From JAAELZ01 sp965237995 (GTDB taxonomy: Bacteria; Pseudomonadota; Gammaproteobacteria; Arenicellales; Poriferihabitantaceae), in assembly GCA_965237995.1 (NCBI GenBank), contig CBDEGO010000002.1, positions 620,001 to 684,000 of the forward strand: 64,000 nucleotides of DNA, read 5' to 3'. The notes beneath the pieces are model-generated. The model searched no databases. It saw only the letters and a program-made list of their open reading frames with translations, and was not told the DNA's origin. How positions within the stretch are numbered: position 1 is the first letter of the stretch; every line of letters begins with the position of its first letter. A program made the position numbers and the translations under genes. Shown here one piece after another: positions 54,181 to 62,266 of the stretch.

Positions 54181-55926
54181 TTGAATAACAACGGATTCCT
54201 TGCTAGCTCAGATTTAATAAAGCGTATCTTACGCGTATTAATCGTTGGCCTCGTCATTGGTGGTCTTGCATCTTTACTCGCCATCAGCTTTATCGAGTCC
54301 GTCGCGTATCTCAACGCAAAGTTATTTGTTACCCATTCTGCTCGCCAAGCCTTAGAAGGTAATTTCGCATTACAAGCTGCCAGTGTGGCTATTTTGACAC
54401 TCGCCGGACTTTGTGTAGGCTTATTGCTAAAGCAAAGTGAAGCCCAGCGCCCCTGCAACCCGGCAGATGTGATTCTAGCTGCCCAATCAAAACTAAAGCT
54501 AAGCACGCTTCCGGCGAAAGATGGCTTGCTCAACTACCTTGCCAGCATCATTAGCTTAGGCGCCGGTGCGTCAATGGGCCAGTATGGCCCCATTGTACAT
54601 ATGGGTGCCACTGTTGGTAATTGGCTGAACAAAGTCTCTAAAACAGAAGTGAACGTTGCCATCGGTTGCGGGGTGGCCGCAGGTATCGCAACCGCATTTA
54701 ACGCGCCAATTGCTGGAGTATTATTTGCCCACGAGGTCATTTTACGTCACTACTCCTTACGTGCTTTTGCGCCGATAACGGTCGCTGCTTCGGTAGGTTA
54801 TTATTTATCTAATCATGTATTTCACTACCCAGCCCTATTTAAATTCGCTGAACTACATGTAGAGTTCGCACCCGAGTTTTTCATATTCGTATTAATCGGT
54901 GTGGTCGGGGCGCTAGTTGCAGTCATACTCATGCGCACCATCTTAATAGGCTGCAAGCAAGTATCGCGATTAAATTTACCGATCACCGTAAAACCCATGA
55001 TCGCGGGCTTTGCGCTGAGTATTTTTGCCTTGCAAGTCCCTGAGGTACTTGGAATTGGCGCTGAGGTATTACAAAACGTGGTAAATGCTAATAGTTATTC
55101 ATTGGGCGAGTTAAGTGGCTTATTAATCGCAAAAATATTAGCCACCACACTTTGTATTAGCTTTGGTTTAGCAGGTGGGGTATTCAGCCCAGCTCTACTT
55201 ATTGGCGTATTGTTTGGTGCATTTTTTGGAGGCGTCGCCGACCTGTTCCTAAGTAATCATTCAGCAATGGGGATTTATGCCATCTGCGGCATGGCCGCTG
55301 TCACCAGCCCAGTTATCGGTGCGCCACTAACCAGTATTTTAATCGTATTCGAACTAACCCGTAGTTATGAATTGACTACCGCAGTCATGGCCAGCGTGGT
55401 CTTTTCTAATGTCGTCGCATACCGATTATTCGGCCGCTCTCTTTTCGATTATCAATTGAAGTCGCGTGGGTTTGACTTATCTGATGGCCATGATCAACTC
55501 ATGCTTAGCTTAATAAAGCTGTCTAGTTTGGCGCGCCCTGCGACCACTGTCTTAGCAACAACCTGTAGCTTGTACGAAGCTCGACAAAGCTTAGTCGAAA
55601 ATAACAACACCGTTGCATACATCATTGATGCGCAAGCGCGATATAGCGGCTCGATTGATATCAATCAAATTTTAAAGCTAGAAAACTCGATGGATATCCG
55701 AGTTGAACAAGTCAGCCATTACTTAACAGACAATAGCCTAAGCTTAAACAGCGACTTATCCGTTTGGGAGGCGATGCATCAAATCGGCCACTTTGTCGGA
55801 GAAAGCTTACCGATAGTCAATGCGCAAACCAAACAGTTAGAAGGGGTTATCGTAGAAACCGACTTAATTAACGCCTATATGCAATACATGAAAAGCGAAA
55901 GAGCGGAAGAACATGCGTCGGTATAA
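54181..55926 (+). CDS. ClC-family chloride channel/antiporter with CBS domains
   Basis: The 581-aa protein has the ClC membrane domain and two C-terminal CBS segments (from about residue 440). In ClC-ec1 the extracellular gating glutamate sits in GREGP; here the segment is GAGASMGQYGP, so a tyrosine (about residue 136) replaces it. The GGVFSP selectivity segment and the helix with NAPIAGVLFAHE, which has the inner proton glutamate, are present. It should conduct or exchange anions; loss of the gating Glu suggests altered coupling. The start is TTG at 54181, 29 bp after ubiB, and no better start is visible. Confidence 0.88.
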   Translation: MNNNGFLASSDLIKRILRVLIVGLVIGGLASLLAISFIESVAYLNAKLFVTHSARQALEGNFALQAASVAILTLAGLCVGLLLKQSEAQRPCNPADVILAAQSKLKLSTLPAKDGLLNYLASIISLGAGASMGQYGPIVHMGATVGNWLNKVSKTEVNVAIGCGVAAGIATAFNAPIAGVLFAHEVILRHYSLRAFAPITVAASVGYYLSNHVFHYPALFKFAELHVEFAPEFFIFVLIGVVGALVAVILMRTILIGCKQVSRLNLPITVKPMIAGFALSIFALQVPEVLGIGAEVLQNVVNANSYSLGELSGLLIAKILATTLCISFGLAGGVFSPALLIGVLFGAFFGGVADLFLSNHSAMGIYAICGMAAVTSPVIGAPLTSILIVFELTRSYELTTAVMASVVFSNVVAYRLFGRSLFDYQLKSRGFDLSDGHDQLMLSLIKLSSLARPATTVLATTCSLYEARQSLVENNNTVAYIIDAQARYSGSIDINQILKLENSMDIRVEQVSHYLTDNSLSLNSDLSVWEAMHQIGHFVGESLPIVNAQTKQLEGVIVETDLINAYMQYMKSERAEEHASV

Positions 55927-55993
55927 CACCTTCCTCACGCGGTCGTATCGCCTATAATATTGCCATTGTTAAACACTGGTAAATGCCGCCCCG

Positions 55994-57757
55994 ATGGGAG
56001 ACTACATAAAACAATTTTTGCTTGATGCGGGTAGCCGATTTACCCCGTTTCGTGAGTGGATAGGTGATCTAAAAAACCCGCAAACATTACGCGCTGACTT
56101 AATAGCCGGTGTTACTGTCGCACTGGTATTGGTTCCACAAGGCATGGCCTACGCACAATTGGTGGGCCTGCCAACTTATATTGGCCTCTACGCTTCATTT
56201 TTAGTACCTATTGTTGCAGCTGTATTCGGATCTTCCAGACAGCTACAAAACGGGCCGGTCGCTATTATTTCGTTAATGACCGCTGCCGCCCTCGTACCCT
56301 TAGGCTTAGCGCCAGAACAAATGATCATCTATGCCGCGGTTCTCGCGCTAATGGCTGGCATAATACAAATGGTATTGGGCTTTTTGCGCTTAGGCGTGTT
56401 GGTTGATTTTCTATCGCACCCAGTAGTCATTGGGTTCTCCAATGCCGCGGCGATCGTCATTGCGAGCTTGCAATTGGGACACCTATTTGGCGTAGACAGC
56501 CCACGCGGCGACCACCTAATTAATAGTCTTATTAGCTTAGCGAAATCAATCCCAGATCAAACTCACCTACCTACCCTGTTTATGGGCTTGTTTACATTAG
56601 GGGTGTTGATCGTAATTAAAAAACTTGCACCTAAATTGCCAGGCATGATTGTTGCGATGATACTTGCCACTATCGTCTCTTGGTTAATGGGTTATGAAGC
56701 GATGGGCGGCAAAGTAGTTGGGTTTATCCCTAAAGGCCTGCCTTCTTTTTCCGTACCCGATTTCGAATTTAAATACATTCCCCAATTAATCATTCCAGCC
56801 CTACTGATTGCTTTATTAAGCTTTGTCGAAGCCTTCTCCATCGCCAAAGCAGTCGCGTCGCGCACCCGCCAGCGTATCTCAGCGGACCAAGAAATGGTGG
56901 GCAAAGGGCTCGCAAACTTAACCGCGGGCTTTATGAGTGGTTACCCTGTATCTGGTTCTTTTTCTCGTACGGCTGTCGCGTTTGAAGCGGGCGCAAAAAC
57001 GGGGTTTACCGCCATCATAAGTGGCGTACTGGTCGGCCTAACCCTATTGTTCTTTACCCCACTGCTAGCTCCATTACCTATTGCCAGTCTGGCTGCGGTA
57101 ATTATCATGTCGGTGATGGGCTTGTTGCATCCGCAAGCAATGTGGCGCGCGTGGAAGGTGACTAAACATGACGGTTTAGTAGCGATTACCGTATTTCTCG
57201 CTACCTTGTGGTTTGCGCCGCATCTAGAGAAAGGCATTTTCATCGGCGTAGCGATGTCGCTTATATTTTATATCTATTTCACCATGCGGCCTCACTTTGC
57301 CGAAGTGTCCTTATTTCACGATGGCTCATACCGAGATGCGAAAGTTTTTGGCCTTAATACTAGCGAGACCCTAGCGGTGTTTCGTTATGACGGCGATTTA
57401 TATTTTGCTAACGCTGGATATTTAGAGAAACGCATTTTAAACACCATCGCCGACAAACCCAAACTCAAGGTCATCATACTAGACCTAGAAGCCGTCGCCC
57501 ACATCGACGCAACCGGGGAAGAAATGCTCTCGCATTTATCAGAGCGCATTCGTTCTGCTGGCATAGATTTCTACATTGCAAGAGCCAAATTCATGGTCAC
57601 CGATGTATTAAAGCGATCAGGCCTATACGACAAAATTGGCGAAGGTCATTTCTTTAATAAGCGCATCACGGCCATCCAGAAACTTAAAGAAAAGTTTGGC
57701 GATGAAATCGACGTAGAACCTTTGATAATTCACATGCCGATTGATGCAGAGGAATAA
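55994..57757 (+). CDS. SulP/SLC26-family anion transporter with STAS domain
   Basis: The 587-aa protein has about 10-12 membrane segments with the SulP motif VALVLVPQGMAYAQLVGLP, a GYPVSGSFSRTAV segment and the cytosolic STAS domain near the end (VIILDLEAVAHIDATGEEML). Members carry sulfate, bicarbonate or dicarboxylates. TATAAT (55953-55958) stands 35 bp upstream, suggesting its own promoter downstream of the ClC gene. Confidence 0.92.
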   Translation: MGDYIKQFLLDAGSRFTPFREWIGDLKNPQTLRADLIAGVTVALVLVPQGMAYAQLVGLPTYIGLYASFLVPIVAAVFGSSRQLQNGPVAIISLMTAAALVPLGLAPEQMIIYAAVLALMAGIIQMVLGFLRLGVLVDFLSHPVVIGFSNAAAIVIASLQLGHLFGVDSPRGDHLINSLISLAKSIPDQTHLPTLFMGLFTLGVLIVIKKLAPKLPGMIVAMILATIVSWLMGYEAMGGKVVGFIPKGLPSFSVPDFEFKYIPQLIIPALLIALLSFVEAFSIAKAVASRTRQRISADQEMVGKGLANLTAGFMSGYPVSGSFSRTAVAFEAGAKTGFTAIISGVLVGLTLLFFTPLLAPLPIASLAAVIIMSVMGLLHPQAMWRAWKVTKHDGLVAITVFLATLWFAPHLEKGIFIGVAMSLIFYIYFTMRPHFAEVSLFHDGSYRDAKVFGLNTSETLAVFRYDGDLYFANAGYLEKRILNTIADKPKLKVIILDLEAVAHIDATGEEMLSHLSERIRSAGIDFYIARAKFMVTDVLKRSGLYDKIGEGHFFNKRITAIQKLKEKFGDEIDVEPLIIHMPIDAEE

Positions 57758-57903
57758 GTCCATAAGTCCCGTCGACTCATATCGAGATGCTGGGATCTTT
57801 GCACAAAATATCAATACTTGCGTAATTCGACTGAATTGAACAAATCTTAATCACTTTCTCGATATTCGCTCAAAATCTATCGCATAGATATTGCCTACCA
57901 TCG

Positions 57904-58242
57904 TTAAAGTGCGTCGTTATCAAGCTCTCCTGTACGAATACGAACTACATTTTCTATGCTAGTCACAAATATCTTGCCATCACCGACCTTCCCCGTTTGC
58001 GCTGCACCCATAATCGCTTCAATAGCTTGGTCGAGCAAAGCCGTATCGACAGCGACTTCTACTTTAGCCTTCGGCTGAAAATCAACCGTGTATTCAGCAC
58101 CACGATATAATTCGGTGTGGCCTTTTTGACGACCAAAGCCTTTAACTTCAGTCACAGTCATACCACTGACCCCTAATTCGTTAAGGGCAGCGCGGACATC
58201 ATCTAAACGAAATGGTTTAATTATGGCGGTGATCATTTTCAT
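57904..58242 (-). CDS. glnK: P-II nitrogen regulatory protein (GlnK type)
   Basis: The 112-aa P-II protein has KMITAIIKPFRLDDVRAAL, GMTVTEVKGFGRQKGHTELYRGAEYTVDF (T-loop with tyrosine 51, the uridylylation site) and GKVGDGKIFV (B-loop). It senses ATP/ADP and 2-oxoglutarate and signals nitrogen status. The first residues favour GlnK over GlnB, but no amtB is adjacent to confirm this. The product is of normal length. It converges on the SulP gene. Confidence 0.9.
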   Translation of the reverse strand: MKMITAIIKPFRLDDVRAALNELGVSGMTVTEVKGFGRQKGHTELYRGAEYTVDFQPKAKVEVAVDTALLDQAIEAIMGAAQTGKVGDGKIFVTSIENVVRIRTGELDNDAL

Positions 58243-58494
58243 GGGGCTATTCTTTATAAGTGTATTAATGGCTTAATTCTAACAAGAACTTGTCGAGGAA
58301 CATTTGAAAATTACTTATACTAAAATGACCATCTCTAATAAGCTAGGCTGCCAACTGTCACGTTAGGGTGTATTGATCAAAACTGATGCTATCCCAGCAG
58401 ACAAAAAGCATTGCCACGGCAAAATAACTGCGATCAAATTGTAGATGTACCAAGAACCATTTAACCTCGTCAATTTACTTCAATAATTAGTGAA

Positions 58495-59346
58495 ATGAAC
58501 TTCCCCCTTCAATACCTTAAATACATAACTGCCATCATTGGTTTTTTGGTGTCTGGTTCTTTTTTTGTCGCGTTACTCGGGTATCTAGGGGGCGCTGCGT
58601 TCGCTACCATCCGTTCGGTTAATGGTGGTGGCTTGTTTCAAAGCCAAGAGCAAAAACAAAAGCAGCAGGAAGCATTTATTAAAACCGTATTTACCTTGAT
58701 GGGGGCGTTAGCTAAAGCCGACAGCAGAGTTTCTGAGGCAGAAATTGCGCAAGCAGAGCACACCATTAAGAGTATGCGCTTTGATAGCGAAAGCCGTGAA
58801 CAAGCTATTTCTTACTTCAAAAGTGGCTCTAGTCCTGACTTCGACTTGGACGAAACCCTTACCTACTTTATGGAAGTGAGCGGAAATTCGTCCAAGCTAA
58901 AATACATCACTATTGTTTATCTGATTGGCATTGCGATTGCCGATGGCAGCATTCACCCTAAAGAGGATGCACTGTTAAGCAATATCGCTAGTCGTTTAGG
59001 CTATAGCAAACAAGCCTATGACATGTTGCTCAACATGGTATTAGGCCAGAGTCAATTTTCGCAAGGTGGGCAATCTGGGCACAGTCAGTACCAAAACTCT
59101 GGCTCCAACCAACAAAGGCCGCAATCCAGTGCAAGCGAACTCGCTTCTGCCTATCAAGCCTTAGGTGTTAAGCCAGACGATAGCGATGCAAGTATCAAGA
59201 AGGCGTACCGTAAGCTAATCAGTGAATTTCACCCAGATAAGTTAATCGGGCAAGGTGTTCCTAAAGACATGGTAGCCGTTGCCACACAACGTACGCAAGA
59301 AATTCAACGCGCCTACCAAGTGATACAAGACCACAAACAAAAGTGA
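58495..59346 (+). CDS. DjlA-like membrane-anchored J-domain co-chaperone
   Basis: The 283-aa protein has an N-terminal membrane segment (about residues 12-35), a TerB-like domain (about 60-185, MGALAKADSRVSEAEIAQAE) and a C-terminal J domain with HPD in ISEFHPDKLIG. This is the DjlA order; DjlA stimulates DnaK at the membrane. The spacer has GGQSGHSQYQNSGSNQQ low complexity. It is divergent from glnK across a 252-bp region in which I see no further feature. Confidence 0.87.
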   Translation: MNFPLQYLKYITAIIGFLVSGSFFVALLGYLGGAAFATIRSVNGGGLFQSQEQKQKQQEAFIKTVFTLMGALAKADSRVSEAEIAQAEHTIKSMRFDSESREQAISYFKSGSSPDFDLDETLTYFMEVSGNSSKLKYITIVYLIGIAIADGSIHPKEDALLSNIASRLGYSKQAYDMLLNMVLGQSQFSQGGQSGHSQYQNSGSNQQRPQSSASELASAYQALGVKPDDSDASIKKAYRKLISEFHPDKLIGQGVPKDMVAVATQRTQEIQRAYQVIQDHKQK

Positions 59347-59540
59347 ATTTAGTCAGGCTACTCAGCTTTTGGTGACCCATTAAACAATATTTACATCGAT
59401 AAAATCTCAGCTTTCTTAAACTTTTCTATTTCCGATCGATTCGTTTAGGTGTATAAGGGCGTTGGCAAATCATCGCCAGTTTGATACCCCCATAACTAGG
59501 GTCTATCGGCGTTTAAACAAATATAGAGAGATCTCAGTAA

Positions 59541-60512
59541 ATGTCTTTATTTAAATACGGTGTTGTAACGGAAGGAGCCAAACAAAGTATTGCATTTTAT
59601 CTTTGCAACCATTTCAATATGCTGCCATTTATTTCAGCTGTTGAACCGTTTCGCATTGCTAATCGTCGTGCAGCAAGTTCATTATATCGGTGGAACATTA
59701 TTACCGCTGATGGTGAACCCGTCACAGCGTCAAATGGCATGCAACAACCTGCTGACTTTGCAGTAGACCATGCTCCAAGCTATGATATGGTTTTTGTCTG
59801 TGGTCCCTTTGAACCCACTGAATTCAACCACCCCCCCACTGTTAACTGGCTAAAACAAAATGCCAGAGAGCGCGGACTCATTGGCGGTTTAGAAACAGGC
59901 TGTCATATTCTGGCAAAAGCAGGCTTGCTGAACGAAGTTAAGTGCACCACACACTGGGAAAACATGGCCCAGTTTGAAAATGATTTTCCCAAGCATGATG
60001 TCAATGCAGACGTCTATGAAGTTGACGAAAATCGAGCGACTTGCTCGGGCGGCGCTGCCCCTCTTGATATGATGCTGTACCTTATAGAGCGTGAACATGG
60101 CCATGAATTAGCTGCATCCGTTGCTGACAGCATGATCCACCCCTATATTCGCTCGCCAGGAGAGCCGCAGCGAATGGATTTACAAGCCCGTATTGGCGTT
60201 AGTCATCCAACCTTGCTTGAGTGCGTTGAGTTGATGGAAGCAAATATAGAAGAGCCACTTACGCCCAACGAATTAGCTGCCTTAACTAAGGTATCTAAGC
60301 GTCAAGTTGAGCGGCTATTTCAACGTTATCTGAATGTCACTCCAGGCCGCTATTACTTAGGGTTACGTCTAGAGGCTGCGCACCACTTGCTTACCACCAC
60401 CACGATAAAGGTAGTCGAAGCGGCGCTAGCCTGTGGATTTAAATCTTCAGGCCATTTTAGTAATTGCTATCAATCTCGCTACGGCACCACCCCGCGCGAA
60501 AGTCGTAAATAG
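59541..60512 (+). CDS. GlxA-family AraC-type regulator (GbdR-like)
   Basis: The 323-aa protein joins a DJ-1/PfpI-like ligand domain (about residues 10-190, MVFVCGPFEPTE, GLETGCHILAKAG) to an AraC-type double helix-turn-helix (about 220-320, TLLECVELME, VSKRQVERLFQRYLNVTPGRYY). This is the GbdR/GlxA architecture that controls glycine-betaine and dimethylglycine catabolism in relatives, and its downstream genes are of that type. A specific role is inferred from context. Confidence 0.85.
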   Translation: MSLFKYGVVTEGAKQSIAFYLCNHFNMLPFISAVEPFRIANRRAASSLYRWNIITADGEPVTASNGMQQPADFAVDHAPSYDMVFVCGPFEPTEFNHPPTVNWLKQNARERGLIGGLETGCHILAKAGLLNEVKCTTHWENMAQFENDFPKHDVNADVYEVDENRATCSGGAAPLDMMLYLIEREHGHELAASVADSMIHPYIRSPGEPQRMDLQARIGVSHPTLLECVELMEANIEEPLTPNELAALTKVSKRQVERLFQRYLNVTPGRYYLGLRLEAAHHLLTTTTIKVVEAALACGFKSSGHFSNCYQSRYGTTPRESRK

Positions 60513-60655
60513 GGCCACGATTCTTCGTAGCACTACCAACAAACAAGCGCCTAGCTAAGCCAGACGCCCAAAGATAACTTGGCGTCGCAAAGCCGGATTT
60601 TCTCCACAGCCGCATACTTGATACTGCTTGCTCATATGACTCCACCGTTTTAAAT

Positions 60656-62230
60656 ATGGCTAGAAGACCTGGTGGCCGCTCCGCGCGCCATGCTTTACGT
60701 GCAGCTCCGTTAGCAGAAGAAGACAAACCCGTACGCCCTGGACAACTTGGCGGTAAATTTCAAGCGCTGTCTAAAGAAGACATGGATCGCATTGATGCTG
60801 CTATTTTTGACTTACTAGAAAACGTCGGTTTTTCTCGGTCTACACCAAGCTGCATTGAGTATGTGACCAAAGCAGGGGGCAAGTTAACCGAAGAGGGTCG
60901 CTTGTTATTTCCTCGTAGCCTGATCGAAAAAACGCTAGAGATTTGTGCAAGAGATATTACGCTGCACGCACAAGACCCAAAGCATGACATGCACTTAAGT
61001 GGCAACAAGGTCCACTTCGGCACAGCCGGTGCGGCTGTTCACGTTGTCGATGATTGGAAGACCCATGCTGCCTATCCAGGCAAAGGTTCATATCGAGAGT
61101 CTACCGTACAAGATTTATACGATGCGTCGCGCTTGATCGATCATCATGAACATGTTCATTTTTTTCAGCGCTGCATGGTTTGCCGAGATATCGAAGAGCC
61201 ATTTGTCATGGACTTGAATACCACTTATGCCTCTGTTTCTGGCACCTCAAAACACGTTGGGGTTAGTTATACCGATGGTGAAAGTGCCAAAGAAGGCTTA
61301 AAAATGCTTTACGAAATCGCTGGCGGTGAAGACAAATGGCGAGCGCGCCCGTTTGCTAGCTTATCGTGCTGTTTTGTAGTGCCGCCATTGCGATTCGCCG
61401 AAGATGCCTGCTCTGGGCTAGAAGTGTGCGTTAAAGGTGGCATGCCCATTTTACTACTTGCTGCAGGTCAAGCAGGCGCGACTAGCCCTGCCACTTTAGC
61501 GGGTGCGGTCGTGCAAGAAATGGCAGAGGTACTGGCAGCACTAGCCTATGTAAATGCCATTGTGCCGGGGCACCCTTGTATTGCTGGGCCTTGGCCGTTT
61601 GTATCTGATTTACGCACTGGCGCAATGAGCGGCGGTAGCGGTGAACAAGCAGTGCTAATGGCTGCTTGCGGCCAGATGGGACGTTATTACGACTTACCCA
61701 CTGGCATTGCCGCTGGCATGGCAGATTCTAAAATTCCAGATGCGCAGTCTGGCTTTGAAAAGGCTTATACCTTGACTCTAGCTGGCCATAGCGGCGCAAA
61801 TATGATCTACGAATCAGTGGGCATGCAAGCGAGTTTATTAGGCTTTAGCTTTGAAGGCGCCACTATCGATAATGACATGCTAGGCGCGATCAATCGCAGC
61901 ATTCGCGGTATTGAGATAGACGACGATACCCTAGCGCTTAAGACCATTGAGTCGGTCTGTCTTGAAGGCCCTGAGCACTTTCTTGGCCATGAAGATACGT
62001 TATCGCGCATGCAGCGTGATTACGTTTACCCAGAGGTCGGCAATCGTTTTCCCCCTGCTTTATGGGAAGAGCTGGGATCAAACCCTATCAATGTGCCTGC
62101 GCGTGAGAAAACACAAGCCATATTGGCAGAACACTTTCCAAGCCATATCAGCGACGAATTAGATGCCCGTATTCGGGCTCAATACGATATTCGCTTGCCG
62201 CGCGAACTAATGAAGCCCTCTACCTCCTAA
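60656..62230 (+). CDS. Trimethylamine methyltransferase family protein, without pyrrolysine
   Basis: The 524-aa protein belongs to the MttB superfamily (AIFDLLENVGFSRSTPSCIE, GTAGAAVHVVDDW, DLNTTYASVSGTSKHVGVSY, GPWPFVSDLRTGAMSGGSGEQ). Archaeal MttB has an in-frame amber for pyrrolysine; here the frame is open, so it is a non-pyrrolysine member, like the glycine-betaine methyltransferases of the MtgB type. It would act with a corrinoid protein, none of which is in this window. The gene lies 143 bp after the regulator and 36 bp before the dehydrogenase. Confidence 0.87.
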   Translation: MARRPGGRSARHALRAAPLAEEDKPVRPGQLGGKFQALSKEDMDRIDAAIFDLLENVGFSRSTPSCIEYVTKAGGKLTEEGRLLFPRSLIEKTLEICARDITLHAQDPKHDMHLSGNKVHFGTAGAAVHVVDDWKTHAAYPGKGSYRESTVQDLYDASRLIDHHEHVHFFQRCMVCRDIEEPFVMDLNTTYASVSGTSKHVGVSYTDGESAKEGLKMLYEIAGGEDKWRARPFASLSCCFVVPPLRFAEDACSGLEVCVKGGMPILLLAAGQAGATSPATLAGAVVQEMAEVLAALAYVNAIVPGHPCIAGPWPFVSDLRTGAMSGGSGEQAVLMAACGQMGRYYDLPTGIAAGMADSKIPDAQSGFEKAYTLTLAGHSGANMIYESVGMQASLLGFSFEGATIDNDMLGAINRSIRGIEIDDDTLALKTIESVCLEGPEHFLGHEDTLSRMQRDYVYPEVGNRFPPALWEELGSNPINVPAREKTQAILAEHFPSHISDELDARIRAQYDIRLPRELMKPSTS

Positions 62231-62266
62231 ATTTCGTTTCCTAACATCAACACCGCATAAACTATC

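Noticed and set aside
60656..62230. Pyrrolysine-containing trimethylamine methyltransferase
   Set aside because: There is no in-frame amber codon before the terminal stop.
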